In this document: positions 13,575 through 20,801 of the stretch, in pieces | How the letters are laid out: every line of letters begins with the position of its first letter | How positions within the stretch are numbered: position 1 is the stretch's first letter | Notes under the pieces: generated by a model | Told to the model about the DNA's origin: nothing | Databases searched by the model: none | What the model saw: only the letters and a program-made list of their open reading frames with translations | Assembly: GCA_964511405.1 (NCBI GenBank) | Contig: CAZEFK010000111.1 | Location: 1-24,714 of the forward strand | Source: CAZEFK01 sp964511405 | Lineage (GTDB): Bacteria; Pseudomonadota; Alphaproteobacteria; Elsterales; Elsteraceae | Reading direction: 5' to 3' | DNA: 24,714 nucleotides | Translations under genes and position numbers: made by a program

Positions 13575-14072
13575 TCAGGCGAGGCGCGCGGCGATCTCGG
13601 CGATGGTGCCGCCGGTCAAGTGCAGAAGCTCGTTCGCGGTCAGGCGGAAAACCGCGTGGGGGCTGCCGGCGGCTGCCCAAATGTCGCCCAGGCTGAGCAG
13701 GTCCCGGTCGATCAACGGCACCAGTCCGTTCGGCAGCGCAGCCGGGGACACCCCGCCGATCGCGAACCCGGTGGCAGCGCGGACGAAGGCCGCATCGGCC
13801 TTCCCCACCTGGCGGCCCAAGGCGGCCGCCACCTTGCCTTCATCGACGCGATTGTCGCCCGACGCTACGACCACCACGGGCGCGCCGTCGTCGGCCTTGA
13901 AAACCACCGACTTCGCGATCTGCGCGACGGTGCATCCGATCACGCGCGCGGCGTCGGCGGCGGTGCGCGTCGAAGCGTCGACTGTCCGGATGCGGTCAGC
14001 CAGGCCATGCACGGCGAGGGCGGCGCGAACCCGCGCGACGCTGTGGCCGGCGTCGCGGACGTCGTTGCTCAT
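13575..14072 (-). CDS. YbaK/EbsC family protein (aminoacyl-tRNA deacylase-like)
   Basis: This is a 165-residue single-domain protein of the INS/YbaK fold, whose members hydrolyse mischarged aminoacyl-tRNAs such as Cys-tRNA(Pro) or Ala-tRNA(Pro) in trans. CTVAQIAKSVVFKADDGAPVVVVASGDNRVD carries the conserved Lys of the KSVVF motif, and AAALGRQVGKADAAFVRAATGFAIGGVSP matches the family's second block, with the GxxxGGVSP loop. The length fits. Its ATG overlaps the proC stop by 4 bases, so it is coupled to proC. The exact substrate cannot be read from the sequence. Confidence 0.9.
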   Translation of the reverse strand: MSNDVRDAGHSVARVRAALAVHGLADRIRTVDASTRTAADAARVIGCTVAQIAKSVVFKADDGAPVVVVASGDNRVDEGKVAAALGRQVGKADAAFVRAATGFAIGGVSPAALPNGLVPLIDRDLLSLGDIWAAAGSPHAVFRLTANELLHLTGGTIAEIAARLA

Positions 14073-14866
14073 CGCGACAGCTCGCGCGATCGCGTGGTCG
14101 CGGCGGCGATGGCGCGGGTCAGCAGCGGCTGGAGGCCGTCCTCGGCCATCAGGACGCCAAGGGCCGCCAGGGTCGTGCCGCCGGGGCTGGACACGGCCCG
14201 GCGCAAGGCCTCGGCCGACAGCTCGGAGGCATCGAGGAGCGCGCCGGCCCCGGCGACCGTGGTCCGCGCCAGCCGCTCTGCGAGCGCCGGCGGCAGGCCG
14301 GCCGCGCGGCCGGCCTCGGCCAGTTGCTCGGCGAGCAGGAAAACATAGGCGGGGCCACCCCCGGAGACGGCGGTGACGGCGTCGATCAGACGTTCGTCGT
14401 CAACCCATTCGACCGCGCCGCAGGCGCCGAGAAGCCGGTCGGCCCGCGTCCGGGCTTCAGCCTGGACCGGGCGGTTGGCGACGGCGACCGTGATGCCGCG
14501 GCCGATCGAAGCCGGAAGATTGGGCATGGCGCGCACCACCTGGGTTGTCGCGCCGAGCCGGTCGGCGAAATAGCCCAAGGACTTGCCGGCCGCGATCGAC
14601 ACAAATGGCACGCCCGCCGCGGCCAAGTGGCGATAAGCCGGCAGGACATCGTCCATCACCTGGGGCTTGACGGCCAGGACAACAGTCTCGGCCTGGAAGC
14701 CGGCAGGGAGGTCCCCCGGGCGCGCGACCCAGGCCACCGGCCGGGCCAAGTGCACCGGTGCCGGTCCCGGCTCGACCACGCCGATCTCGAGGTCGGGATG
14801 CTTGAGCCAGCCGTCGAGCATGGCTCCGCCCATCTTGCCGCATCCGACTAGCAGGACGCCCGTCAT
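14069..14866 (-). CDS. proC: Pyrroline-5-carboxylate reductase
   Basis: ProC reduces 1-pyrroline-5-carboxylate to proline with NAD(P)H in the cytosol. The protein has 265 residues, the family length. The dinucleotide-binding motif GCGKMGGAML is at residues 8-17, VLAVKPQVM and VRAMPNLPA follow, and the C-terminal signature is present as AVSGGGPAYVFLLAEQL and SSPGGTTLAAL. The ATG at 14866 gives MTGVLLVGCGKMG; a TTG at 14902 would add 12 residues that overlap the YbjN gene and is unlikely. It lies 22 bases after the YbjN stop and overlaps the ybaK-like gene by 4 bases. Confidence 0.95.
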   Translation of the reverse strand: MTGVLLVGCGKMGGAMLDGWLKHPDLEIGVVEPGPAPVHLARPVAWVARPGDLPAGFQAETVVLAVKPQVMDDVLPAYRHLAAAGVPFVSIAAGKSLGYFADRLGATTQVVRAMPNLPASIGRGITVAVANRPVQAEARTRADRLLGACGAVEWVDDERLIDAVTAVSGGGPAYVFLLAEQLAEAGRAAGLPPALAERLARTTVAGAGALLDASELSAEALRRAVSSPGGTTLAALGVLMAEDGLQPLLTRAIAAATTRSRELSR

Positions 14867-14888
14867 GGCCGGCTCACGATCCCGGGCG

Positions 14889-15392
14889 CTAGGCTTCGCC
14901 AACCGTTTCGAACAGCGCGGCTTCCAGACTTTCGGCAGCGCTCTTGCCGCCCCAGATCACGAACTGGAAGGCGGGAAAGAAGCGCTCGCATTCGGTGAAC
15001 GCGGCCTCGACGAGGTCTTCCAGCTGTTCCACGCTGGCGCCGCGCAGTCCGCGCAGCGGCACGGTGTGGCGAAACATCGGCATGCCTTCGTCCAAACTGA
15101 CGTCGAAATGGCCGAGCCACAGCTTCTCGTTCACCATGGCCAGCAGATCGTTGACGTCGCGGCGGCGGGTCGAAGGCACGCGGGCGTCGAATGCGCAGGT
15201 GAAATGCAGCGCGCTGACGTCGTCCCGCCACATGAAATAGAGCCGGTAGTCGCACCACCGACCGGTGATCTCGACCACCATCTCATCTTCCGACGTACGG
15301 TCGAACGGCCACTCGTTGGCGGCGACGATCTCTTCCAGAATGTCGAGAGGGTTCGGCGAGGTGGCTGGGGTGGTCTCCAGACCTGCAGTCAT
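14889..15392 (-). CDS. YbjN domain-containing protein
   Basis: This protein of 167 residues belongs to the YbjN family, which has a fold like type III secretion chaperones. E. coli YbjN has been tied to motility and stress, but the molecular role is unsettled. The domain covers NPLDILEEIVAANEWPFDR through RRRDVNDLLAMVNEKLWLGHFD to ECERFFPAFQFVIWGGKSA. Two starts compete: ATG 15407 (172 residues) and ATG 15392. I favour 15392 because GGAG lies 9 bases upstream. The order YbjN then proC is familiar in alphaproteobacteria. Confidence 0.85.
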   Translation of the reverse strand: MTAGLETTPATSPNPLDILEEIVAANEWPFDRTSEDEMVVEITGRWCDYRLYFMWRDDVSALHFTCAFDARVPSTRRRDVNDLLAMVNEKLWLGHFDVSLDEGMPMFRHTVPLRGLRGASVEQLEDLVEAAFTECERFFPAFQFVIWGGKSAAESLEAALFETVGEA

Positions 15393-15679
15393 TCCGGCGA
15401 TCTCCATGGCGAGACGCGGTTTCGGGAGGAAGACGGTGCGCCCGCCGACATCTTGTAGGATATAGCGGCGCCCCCACTACACATGGGCAGCCTGCCCGAA
15501 GGAATTTGGCCTTTCAAGGCGAAAGCCGGACGTGACCCAGCCCCCATGCCGCGCCGCCGCGCCTGCGTAGCCGCTGACCCGGGGATTTGCAAGCCGAAAC
15601 CATGAATTGCGGCCAACGCTGGAATCAGTCTCCACCGTGCGTGAGCGACGTCCAATTGCGGTCCGACCAGGATGCTCAC
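15389..15679 (-). CDS. Doubtful 96-codon ORF filling the ubiK-YbjN gap
   Basis: The 280-base space between ubiK and the YbjN gene is spanned by one open frame whose GTG start overlaps the ubiK stop (GTGA) and whose TGA stop overlaps the favoured YbjN ATG (ATGA). The spacing is what a coupled gene would show. Against it, third codon positions are G or C in only about two thirds of codons by my count, well below the visible bias of neighbouring genes, and the product is Ser/Gly/Arg-rich with no recognisable domain. It may be an untranslated spacer. The stretch also contains a GGGCA-GCC-TGCCC inverted repeat near 15485-15497. Confidence 0.2.
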   Translation of the reverse strand: MSILVGPQLDVAHARWRLIPALAAIHGFGLQIPGSAATQARRRGMGAGSRPAFALKGQIPSGRLPMCSGGAAISYKMSAGAPSSSRNRVSPWRSPE

Positions 15680-16008
15680 TTCCCCGGCGGCGAATCTTGT
15701 CTCAGGGATGTTGCGGCCGCCGGATCTTCTGCGACGCCTGCCGGACCGATCCGGGCTTCCAGCGTCGCCAGCCGCGCCTCCAGGGCGCCGACGCGCACGG
15801 CCATCTCCTCTTGAAGGTCGCGGGCCCGGGCGGCCATGGCCCGGACGGCTTCGAAGTCGTCGCGCTGCACCAGATCCAAGTCGGCGATGAAGCGCTCCAT
15901 GCGCTGGCGGAACAGAGTTTCCAACTCGCCGCGCATGCCCGCCATCGCACCCATGGCACCGTTGGCCATGCGGGCGAGGTCATCGAAGAAGCGGTTTTCG
16001 GACTGCAT
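15676..16008 (-). CDS. ubiK: Ubiquinone biosynthesis accessory factor UbiK
   Basis: This is a 110-residue protein of the UbiK (YqiC/BMFP) family, an accessory factor that works with UbiJ in the aerobic ubiquinone-synthesis complex and binds membranes. The N-terminus QSENRFFDDLARMANGAMGAMAG is an amphipathic helix, followed by ELETLFRQRMERFIADLDLVQRDDFEAV, the family signature, and a C-terminal coiled coil (ALEARLATLEARI). The ATG at 16008 has GGGGAG 6 bases upstream; the ATG at 16026 lacks such a signal. It is divergent from hldD across 121 bases. Confidence 0.9.
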   Translation of the reverse strand: MQSENRFFDDLARMANGAMGAMAGMRGELETLFRQRMERFIADLDLVQRDDFEAVRAMAARARDLQEEMAVRVGALEARLATLEARIGPAGVAEDPAAATSLRQDSPPGK

Positions 16009-16042
16009 GCTGCATCTCCCCGGCAAGGCCCGGCTCCGACGG

Positions 16043-16071
16043 TTGCTGGCGCGAAAGCGGGCTCCTATAAC
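16043..16071 (+). promoter_or_regulatory. Putative promoter of the hldD-lgt cluster
   Basis: TTGCTG (16043-16048) and TATAAC (16066-16071) are separated by 17 bp. The -10 is a 5 of 6 match and the -35 keeps the TTG core. It lies between divergent ubiK and hldD and would give a leader of about 50 bases. Confidence 0.45.
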
Positions 16072-16129
16072 GGGCCCGCCGCCGCGGCGGTTCGCGCAAG
16101 CCTAGCCACTCTACAACGGACGATCGACC

Positions 16130-17116
16130 ATGATTGTGATGACCGGCGGTGCCGGGTTCATCGGCTCGAACCTGATCGCCGCGCTCAATGCCATCGGCGT
16201 TGTGGATATCGCAGTCGCGGATCGGTTCGGCAATGGCGACAAATGGCGCAACCTGCGCGGCCGCGAGATCGCCGCCGTGGTGCCGCCCGACCAGCTGATG
16301 GCCTGGTTGGACGCGCACGCCGCGGAGGTCGATGCGGTCTTCCACATGGGCGCCGTGTCGGCCACGACCGAGACCGACGCGGACCTGATCGTCCAATCCA
16401 ACCTGACCCTGACCTTGGGGCTGTGGGACTGGTGCGCCTGGCGCGGGACGCGGTTCATCTACGCCTCGAGTGCGGCCACATACGGCGACGGCGGGGCAGG
16501 GTTCGACGACGACGGGTCGAGCGCCGGCTTGGCCCGGCTGCAGCCGCTCAACGCCTATGGGTGGTCGAAGCATTTGGTCGATCGCCGCATCGCCCGGCTG
16601 ATCGAGCGCAACGGTCCGCGGCCGCCGCAATGGGCCGGCCTGAAGTTCTTCAACGTCTACGGCCCCAACGAGTACCACAAGGCCGGCCAGCTCAGCGTGG
16701 TCGCGCAGCTGGTCGAGCAGATCCAGGCCGGTGAGCCGGCACGGCTGTTCCGGTCGCATCGGCCGGACGTGCCCCATGGCGGCCAGCGCCGGGACTTCAT
16801 CTGGGTGGGCGACATCGTCGCGGTCATGCTCTGGCTCTATGAGCGCCCGGAGATCAATGGGTTGTTCAATGTCGGCACGGGGCGGGCGCGCAGCTTCCTC
16901 GACCTTGCTCATGCCGTGTACGCGGCGCTGGGACGTGACCCACGGATCGAGTTCATCGATACGCCCGCGATGATCCGCCGGAATTACCAGTACTTCACCG
17001 AGGCGCGCATGGATCGCCTGCGCGCCGCCGGATATGACCGCCCCTTCACCAGCATCGAGGATGGCGTGGGAACCTATGTCCGTGACTATCTGACGGCGGC
17101 AGATCCCTACCGATGA
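16130..17116 (+). CDS. hldD: ADP-L-glycero-D-manno-heptose 6-epimerase
   Basis: HldD (RfaD) converts ADP-D-glycero-D-manno-heptose to the L-glycero form used in the LPS inner core. The protein has 328 residues, an extended SDR. The NAD(P)-binding motif TGGAGFIGS is at residues 5-13, VADRFGNGDKWRNL is the HldD-typical continuation, YASSAATYG starts at 111, and the catalytic pair is Tyr143 and Lys147 (AYGWSK). KFFNVYGPNEYHK, VPHGGQRRDFIWVGD and FNVGTGRARSFLDL complete the family pattern. It overlaps lgt by 4 bases (ATGA). Other heptose genes are not in the window. Confidence 0.95.
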   Translation: MIVMTGGAGFIGSNLIAALNAIGVVDIAVADRFGNGDKWRNLRGREIAAVVPPDQLMAWLDAHAAEVDAVFHMGAVSATTETDADLIVQSNLTLTLGLWDWCAWRGTRFIYASSAATYGDGGAGFDDDGSSAGLARLQPLNAYGWSKHLVDRRIARLIERNGPRPPQWAGLKFFNVYGPNEYHKAGQLSVVAQLVEQIQAGEPARLFRSHRPDVPHGGQRRDFIWVGDIVAVMLWLYERPEINGLFNVGTGRARSFLDLAHAVYAALGRDPRIEFIDTPAMIRRNYQYFTEARMDRLRAAGYDRPFTSIEDGVGTYVRDYLTAADPYR

Positions 17117-17913
17117 CGCCGCTTGCGTTGATGTTCCCCCAGCTGGACCCGGTTGCGGTCCAGCTCGGCCCGTTCAGTATCCGCTGGTACGCGCTGGCCT
17201 ATATCGCCGGCATCGTCCTGGGCTGGCGCACGATGCTGTGGCTCGCCCGCCGGCCGCCGCCCGTGGCCGGCCGGCAGGACATCGACGACTTCCTGATGTG
17301 GGCGACCCTGGGCATCGTGCTCGGCGGGCGGCTGGGCTATGTGCTGTTCTACAAGCCCTTGTCCTACCTTCGCGACCCGGGCTCGATCATCGCGGTTTGG
17401 CAGGGCGGCATGTCGTTCCACGGCGGCATGCTCGGGGTCGCGCTGGCGGTCTTGCTGTTCTGCTGGCGGCGCCGGCTGCCGGTCCTCGCGTTCGCCGACA
17501 TGCTGGCCGTGGTCGCGCCGATCGGCCTGTTCTTCGGGCGCATCGCCAATTTCGTGAACGGCGAGCTGTGGGGGCGCGTGACGGACGTGCCCTGGGGCAT
17601 GGTGTTTCCCCATGCCGGACCGGAGCCGCGGCATCCGAGCCAGCTTTATCAGGCGTTCCTGGAAGGCATCGTGCTGTTCCTGGTGCTCCTGGGCCTGGAA
17701 CGGGCCGGCGCGCGGCGCTGGCCGGGACGCCTCACCGGCGCGTTCCTGGTGGGCTACGGCATCGCGCGGTCGGTCGGGGAGCAGTTTCGCGAGCCTGACG
17801 CGTTCATGGGCTACCTGGCCGGCGGCCTGACCATGGGCGTGGTCTTGTCCCTGCCGATGATCCTGGCCGGACTGGGTTTGATTCTATGGTCGCGCCGTCG
17901 TCAGCCGGCCTGA
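17113..17913 (+). CDS. lgt: Prolipoprotein diacylglyceryl transferase
   Basis: Lgt transfers diacylglycerol from phosphatidylglycerol to the lipobox cysteine of prolipoproteins at the inner membrane. The protein has 266 residues and about seven hydrophobic segments. It shows IRWYALAYIAGI near residues 23-34, the essential FHGGMLG at 102-108, and the signature GRIANFVNGELWGR at 142-155, with Ala where many homologues have Gly. PRHPSQLYQAFLEG and the C-terminal REPDAFMGYLAGGLTMG are also typical. It overlaps hldD by 4 bases and the methyltransferase by 28. A predicted lipoprotein is encoded downstream in the same run. Confidence 0.97.
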   Translation: MTPLALMFPQLDPVAVQLGPFSIRWYALAYIAGIVLGWRTMLWLARRPPPVAGRQDIDDFLMWATLGIVLGGRLGYVLFYKPLSYLRDPGSIIAVWQGGMSFHGGMLGVALAVLLFCWRRRLPVLAFADMLAVVAPIGLFFGRIANFVNGELWGRVTDVPWGMVFPHAGPEPRHPSQLYQAFLEGIVLFLVLLGLERAGARRWPGRLTGAFLVGYGIARSVGEQFREPDAFMGYLAGGLTMGVVLSLPMILAGLGLILWSRRRQPA

Positions 17914-18959
17914 GTCCCCTCGACCAGCTGGAGGATGAGCTTGCGGCGGGACCGGTGACGGTCGCCCGCTACATGGATCTGTCCAACCGCCACTACTATG
18001 CGACGCGCGATCCGTTGGGGACGGCCGGCGACTTTGTTACGGCCCCGGAGATCAGCCAGATGTTCGGCGAGCTGATCGGGCTGTGGTGCGCCGAGCTGTG
18101 GACGCGCCTGCGGTGCCCGACTCCGGTGCGGCTGGTCGAGCTCGGGCCGGGGCGCGGCACGTTGATGGCCGATGCGCGCCGTGCCATCGGCCAGGTGCTG
18201 CCGGCATGCGCCGCGGCCCTCGACGTCCATCTGGTCGAGACCAGCCCGGCCCTGCGGGCGCGTCAGGCCGAGCGGCTGGGCGACGGGGTCGCGTGGCACG
18301 CGGACCTCGGCACCGTGCCGCCGGGCGCGATGCTGTTGATCGCGAACGAGATGCTGGACGCGTTGCCGGTGCATCAGCTGGTGCGGACCGAGCATGGCTG
18401 GTGCGAGCGGCTGGTCGAGCGGTTCGAAGGGGCGCTCCGCTTTGCCGTCGCGGCCGAGCCCAGCGCGCTGGCGGCGGCCTTGGACCCGACGGTGGCGTCC
18501 GCGCCGCCGGGCAGCGTCGCCGAATTGCCGCAGCCAGCCGCAGATCTGGTGGCCGGCGTGGCCGCACGGGTCAAGGCCGGCGGTGCCGCGCTGTTCATCG
18601 ACTACGGGTATGCGCGGCCGGCCGCCGGCGAGTCGCTCCAGGCCGTCCGCCGGCACCGCTCCCAGCCGGTGCTGGCTGCGCCCGGCGAGGCGGACTTGAC
18701 GGTTCATGTCGACTTCGCCCGCATGGCCGCAGCCGCCGGCGCCGCCGGCGCCCGGACATGGGGACCAGTGCCGCAGGGTCGCTTCCTGGAGCGCCTGGGC
18801 ATCATAGTCCGGGCCGAGCGGCTGGCCCGCGATCCGGCCGCAGCGCCCGCCGTCCGCGCCGCCCTGCGCCGGCTCGTCGAGCCGAGCCAGATGGGATTGC
18901 TGTTCCAGGTGCTGGCGGTCACGGATCCGGCGCTCGATGCGGTACCGGGCTTCGCGTGA
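17886..18959 (+). CDS. Class I SAM-dependent methyltransferase, NDUFAF7/MidA family
   Basis: This 357-residue protein matches the family of mitochondrial NDUFAF7 (MidA), an arginine methyltransferase needed for complex I assembly; the bacterial function is not settled. The N-terminal signature RYMDLSNRHYYAT...GDFVTAPEISQMFGE spans about residues 28-62. The SAM-binding motif VELGPGRGTLMAD is at about 84-96, followed by NEMLDALPVHQL, the YGY-containing segment LFIDYGYARPA, and the ending QMGLLFQVLAV. The start codon lies inside the end of lgt, implying coupling. The order lgt, this gene, pgeF recurs in alphaproteobacteria. Confidence 0.92.
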   Translation: MVAPSSAGLSPLDQLEDELAAGPVTVARYMDLSNRHYYATRDPLGTAGDFVTAPEISQMFGELIGLWCAELWTRLRCPTPVRLVELGPGRGTLMADARRAIGQVLPACAAALDVHLVETSPALRARQAERLGDGVAWHADLGTVPPGAMLLIANEMLDALPVHQLVRTEHGWCERLVERFEGALRFAVAAEPSALAAALDPTVASAPPGSVAELPQPAADLVAGVAARVKAGGAALFIDYGYARPAAGESLQAVRRHRSQPVLAAPGEADLTVHVDFARMAAAAGAAGARTWGPVPQGRFLERLGIIVRAERLARDPAAAPAVRAALRRLVEPSQMGLLFQVLAVTDPALDAVPGFA

Positions 18960-19026
18960 GGCGCTTGACTCGACGGCGGGCCGGCGGCATGCCGCCCATG
19001 ATCGCCACGTTCGAAGGGGGCAGCCT

Positions 19027-19776
19027 GTGCGCCATGCCGCCAACCTTGCCGTGCCTCATGGTTTCCTGACCCGCGAGGGCGGGGTCAGCAGCGGCATCTA
19101 TGCATCGCTCAATTGCGGTCGCGGCTCGGGCGACGATCCCGGTGCCGTTGCCGAGAATCGGCGGCGCGCTGCGGCGCGGTTCGGCCTGGATGTCGATCGG
19201 CTGGTCACACCCCATCAGATTCATAGCACGACGATCATGTCGGTGACCGAACCCTGGCCGGCGGATCAGGCGCCGCGCTGCGACGGCCTGGTGACCAACC
19301 GCACGGGCATCGTGCTGGGCGTACTGGCCGCCGATTGCGCGCCGGTACTGCTGGAGGATGCCGAAGCCGGCGTCATCGGCGCGGCCCATGCCGGGTGGCG
19401 CGGCGCTCTTGCCGGTGTCGTCGACGCCACGGTGGCGGCCATGGAGGCCCTCGGCGCGCGGCGGGGACAGGTCCAGGCGGCGATCGGACCCTGCATCGGT
19501 CCCGACAGCTACGAGGTCGGACCGGAGTTCCGCCAAAGCTTCGAAGCCGACGATCCCGGCAACGCCCAACATTTCCACGTTCCGTTCGGCGGACGCGACC
19601 ATTTCGACTTGGCCGGCTATCTGGTGCGCCGGATTGCCGGGATCGGCGTGAAGGCTGTCACCCACGTCGCGGCCGACACCGCGGCCGATCCCGGGCAGTG
19701 GTTCAGCTATCGGCGCAGCTGCCAGCGCGGCGAACCCGGCTATGGTCGCCAGCTGTCGGCGATAACCTTGGCCTGA
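19027..19776 (+). CDS. pgeF: Peptidoglycan editing factor PgeF (laccase-domain / YfiH family)
   Basis: PgeF (YfiH) clears wrongly built muropeptide precursors containing L-Ser in place of L-Ala; the fold was once called multicopper oxidase or DUF152. From a GTG at 19027 the protein has 249 residues. It opens with HGFLTREGGVSSGIYASLNCG and has the three expected metal-site residues His66 (HQIHS), Cys104 (AADCAPVLL) and His121 (AAHAGWRG), plus AIGPCIGPDSYEVG and the ending QWFSYRR. I chose this GTG because GAAGGGGG lies upstream; the open frame continues to 18937, but that part overlaps the previous gene and is Arg-rich. A GANTC site is in the gap before it. Confidence 0.92.
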   Translation: MRHAANLAVPHGFLTREGGVSSGIYASLNCGRGSGDDPGAVAENRRRAAARFGLDVDRLVTPHQIHSTTIMSVTEPWPADQAPRCDGLVTNRTGIVLGVLAADCAPVLLEDAEAGVIGAAHAGWRGALAGVVDATVAAMEALGARRGQVQAAIGPCIGPDSYEVGPEFRQSFEADDPGNAQHFHVPFGGRDHFDLAGYLVRRIAGIGVKAVTHVAADTAADPGQWFSYRRSCQRGEPGYGRQLSAITLA

Positions 19777-19779
19777 CCG

Positions 19780-19845
19780 ATGCCGCACTTGGTGATCTTC
19801 CTGTTCGTGCTGCTGCTGGGAGCTCTGGTCAGTTGCGCCTTGTAG
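19780..19845 (+). CDS. Possible 21-codon lipopeptide or leader ORF
   Basis: An ATG three bases after the pgeF stop opens a 21-residue ORF that is almost entirely a lipoprotein signal: a short MPH start, the hydrophobic core LVIFLFVLLLGA, and the lipobox LVSC at residues 16-19, followed by only Ala-Leu and a TAG stop. If processed by Lgt and Lsp it would leave a three-residue lipopeptide. It overlaps the start of the next lipoprotein gene by 13 bases in another frame, so it may serve as a coupling leader. There is no strong Shine-Dalgarno, and a by-product of Leu-rich sequence is possible. Confidence 0.35.
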   Translation: MPHLVIFLFVLLLGALVSCAL

Positions 19846-20672
19846 CGGCGCTGCTGGCGCTGTGCCTCGCTGCCTGCCAGCCGCTGCCGCAGCCTTTTGC
19901 CGACGAGGCGCGGCAGCAAAACCCGTTGGCGCGGCTGCGCAGCGGCGGGGGTGTCGGGGTCACCGTTCAGGGCTTGCCGGCGCCCGTGGCCGGCGCCATT
20001 GCACAGACGGCCGTCGATGCCTTCACAGCCGCCGAGGTCCCGGCGATGACCGGCCCGGGCAGCCGTGCCAGCTTCGCCCTGAGCGGCGAGGGGGCCGTGG
20101 AGCGCGAATCGGGACAGCTGGTGCTGTCCCTGGTTTGGCACCTGACCGATCCCGACGGCCGCGCGGTCGGGGAGTTCGGGGAGCGGTTGCCATTGGCCGG
20201 CGACGCGTGGCCGGACCGGGCCGCGCTCGCGGCGCTCGCGACGCGGACCGCGGCGGCGTTCCTGGATGCCGTGCGTGAACCGGCGCCGCCGGTCGGTGAA
20301 CCGGGCGGGATCCTCGTGGCGGTCGCGGACGGCGTTCCGGGCGATGGTGCGGTAGCTCTCAAACGCGCCATGGAGGCCGTGTTGAAGGGGCAGGGCGTCG
20401 ATTTGGCCAAAGCCGAGGGCCCCCGGGTCGCCAAGCTGCGTGCCGAGGTCGTCCTCGGGCCGCCCGCCGCGGGCGAGCAGCCGGTCAGCATTCGCTGGCA
20501 GCTGGTGCGGCCGGACGGCCGGCCGGTCGGGACAATCACCCAGTCGAACAAGGTCAAGGCCGGCAGTCTGGATCACAATTGGGGCGACACGGCCCTGCTG
20601 GTCGCCGAGGCGGCCTATGACGGCGTGGCCCAGCTCTTGCGCCGCCTGCCGGAGGAAGCGGCGGCGCGCTGA
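19833..20672 (+). CDS. Predicted lipoprotein with an internal domain duplication
   Basis: From a TTG at 19833, with GGGAG about 10 bases upstream, the protein has 279 residues and begins MRLVAALLALCLAAC, a signal with lipobox LAAC and Cys15 as the lipidation site. Any longer start in this frame would cross pgeF and lose the signal. The mature part looks like two copies of one domain of about 105-110 residues: both have a strand-rich block ending in a W-x-L or W-x-L-type segment before PDGR-VG (VWHLTDPDGRAVGEF and RWQLVRPDGRPVGTI) and then an Ala-rich helix (LAALATRTAAAFLDAV and LLVAEAAYDGVAQLL). I do not recognise the family. It is probably anchored in the outer membrane and belongs to the envelope cluster. 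Confidence 0.72.
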   Translation: MRLVAALLALCLAACQPLPQPFADEARQQNPLARLRSGGGVGVTVQGLPAPVAGAIAQTAVDAFTAAEVPAMTGPGSRASFALSGEGAVERESGQLVLSLVWHLTDPDGRAVGEFGERLPLAGDAWPDRAALAALATRTAAAFLDAVREPAPPVGEPGGILVAVADGVPGDGAVALKRAMEAVLKGQGVDLAKAEGPRVAKLRAEVVLGPPAAGEQPVSIRWQLVRPDGRPVGTITQSNKVKAGSLDHNWGDTALLVAEAAYDGVAQLLRRLPEEAAAR

Positions 20673-20683
20673 CCGGCTGCCCA

Positions 20684-20703
20684 CCGGACAGCCACACGTC
20701 CGG
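20684..20703 (+). terminator. Hairpin after the lipoprotein gene (weak terminator candidate)
   Basis: CCGGAC (20684-20689) and GTCCGG (20698-20703) form a perfect 6-bp stem with an 8-base loop, 11 bases after the stop codon. It lacks a U-run, so it is at best a weak or Rho-assisted end of the hldD-lgt transcript. Confidence 0.35.
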
Positions 20704-20741
20704 CCGTGCCGCTAGCTTCGCGATCAGTCAGGCACCGCGGC

Positions 20742-20798
20742 GGCATGGCGCATGCCAATGTTCGTCCGCGTCCATATAATTGCGAGTCGCAATATATG
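20742..20798 (+). promoter_or_regulatory. Promoter with two stacked palindromes before the receiver gene
   Basis: A perfect -10 hexamer TATAAT lies at 20775-20780, with no good -35. In the -35 position there is instead an inverted repeat, GGCATG-GCG-CATGCC (20742-20756). Over the -10 and the expected start site lies a second palindrome: ATTGCGA (20779-20785) and TCGCAAT (20787-20793) around one G, extended by CATAT (20773-20777) and ATATG (20794-20798) if A20778 is skipped. Its centre is a GANTC site (20784-20788). This looks like a promoter controlled by an activator and a repressor. Confidence 0.6.
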
Positions 20799-20801
20799 AC
20801 C

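Noticed and set aside
13507..13680. N-terminal extension of the exported protein to 13680
   Set aside because: The added 58 residues are Arg-rich, overlap the ybaK-like gene, and would bury the signal peptide that starts at 13506.
12670..14376. 568-codon plus-strand frame across TetR, exported protein, ybaK-like and proC genes
   Set aside because: It crosses four recognisable minus-strand genes and has no recognisable domain; it is an antisense shadow.
18083..19069. 328-codon plus-strand frame over the MidA-like gene
   Set aside because: It is an out-of-frame Arg/Gly-rich shadow of the methyltransferase, without domain features.
19335..19832. Long upstream extension of the lipoprotein frame
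   Set aside because: It runs out of frame through pgeF and would bury the lipoprotein signal; the TTG at 19833 gives a standard signal with lipobox.
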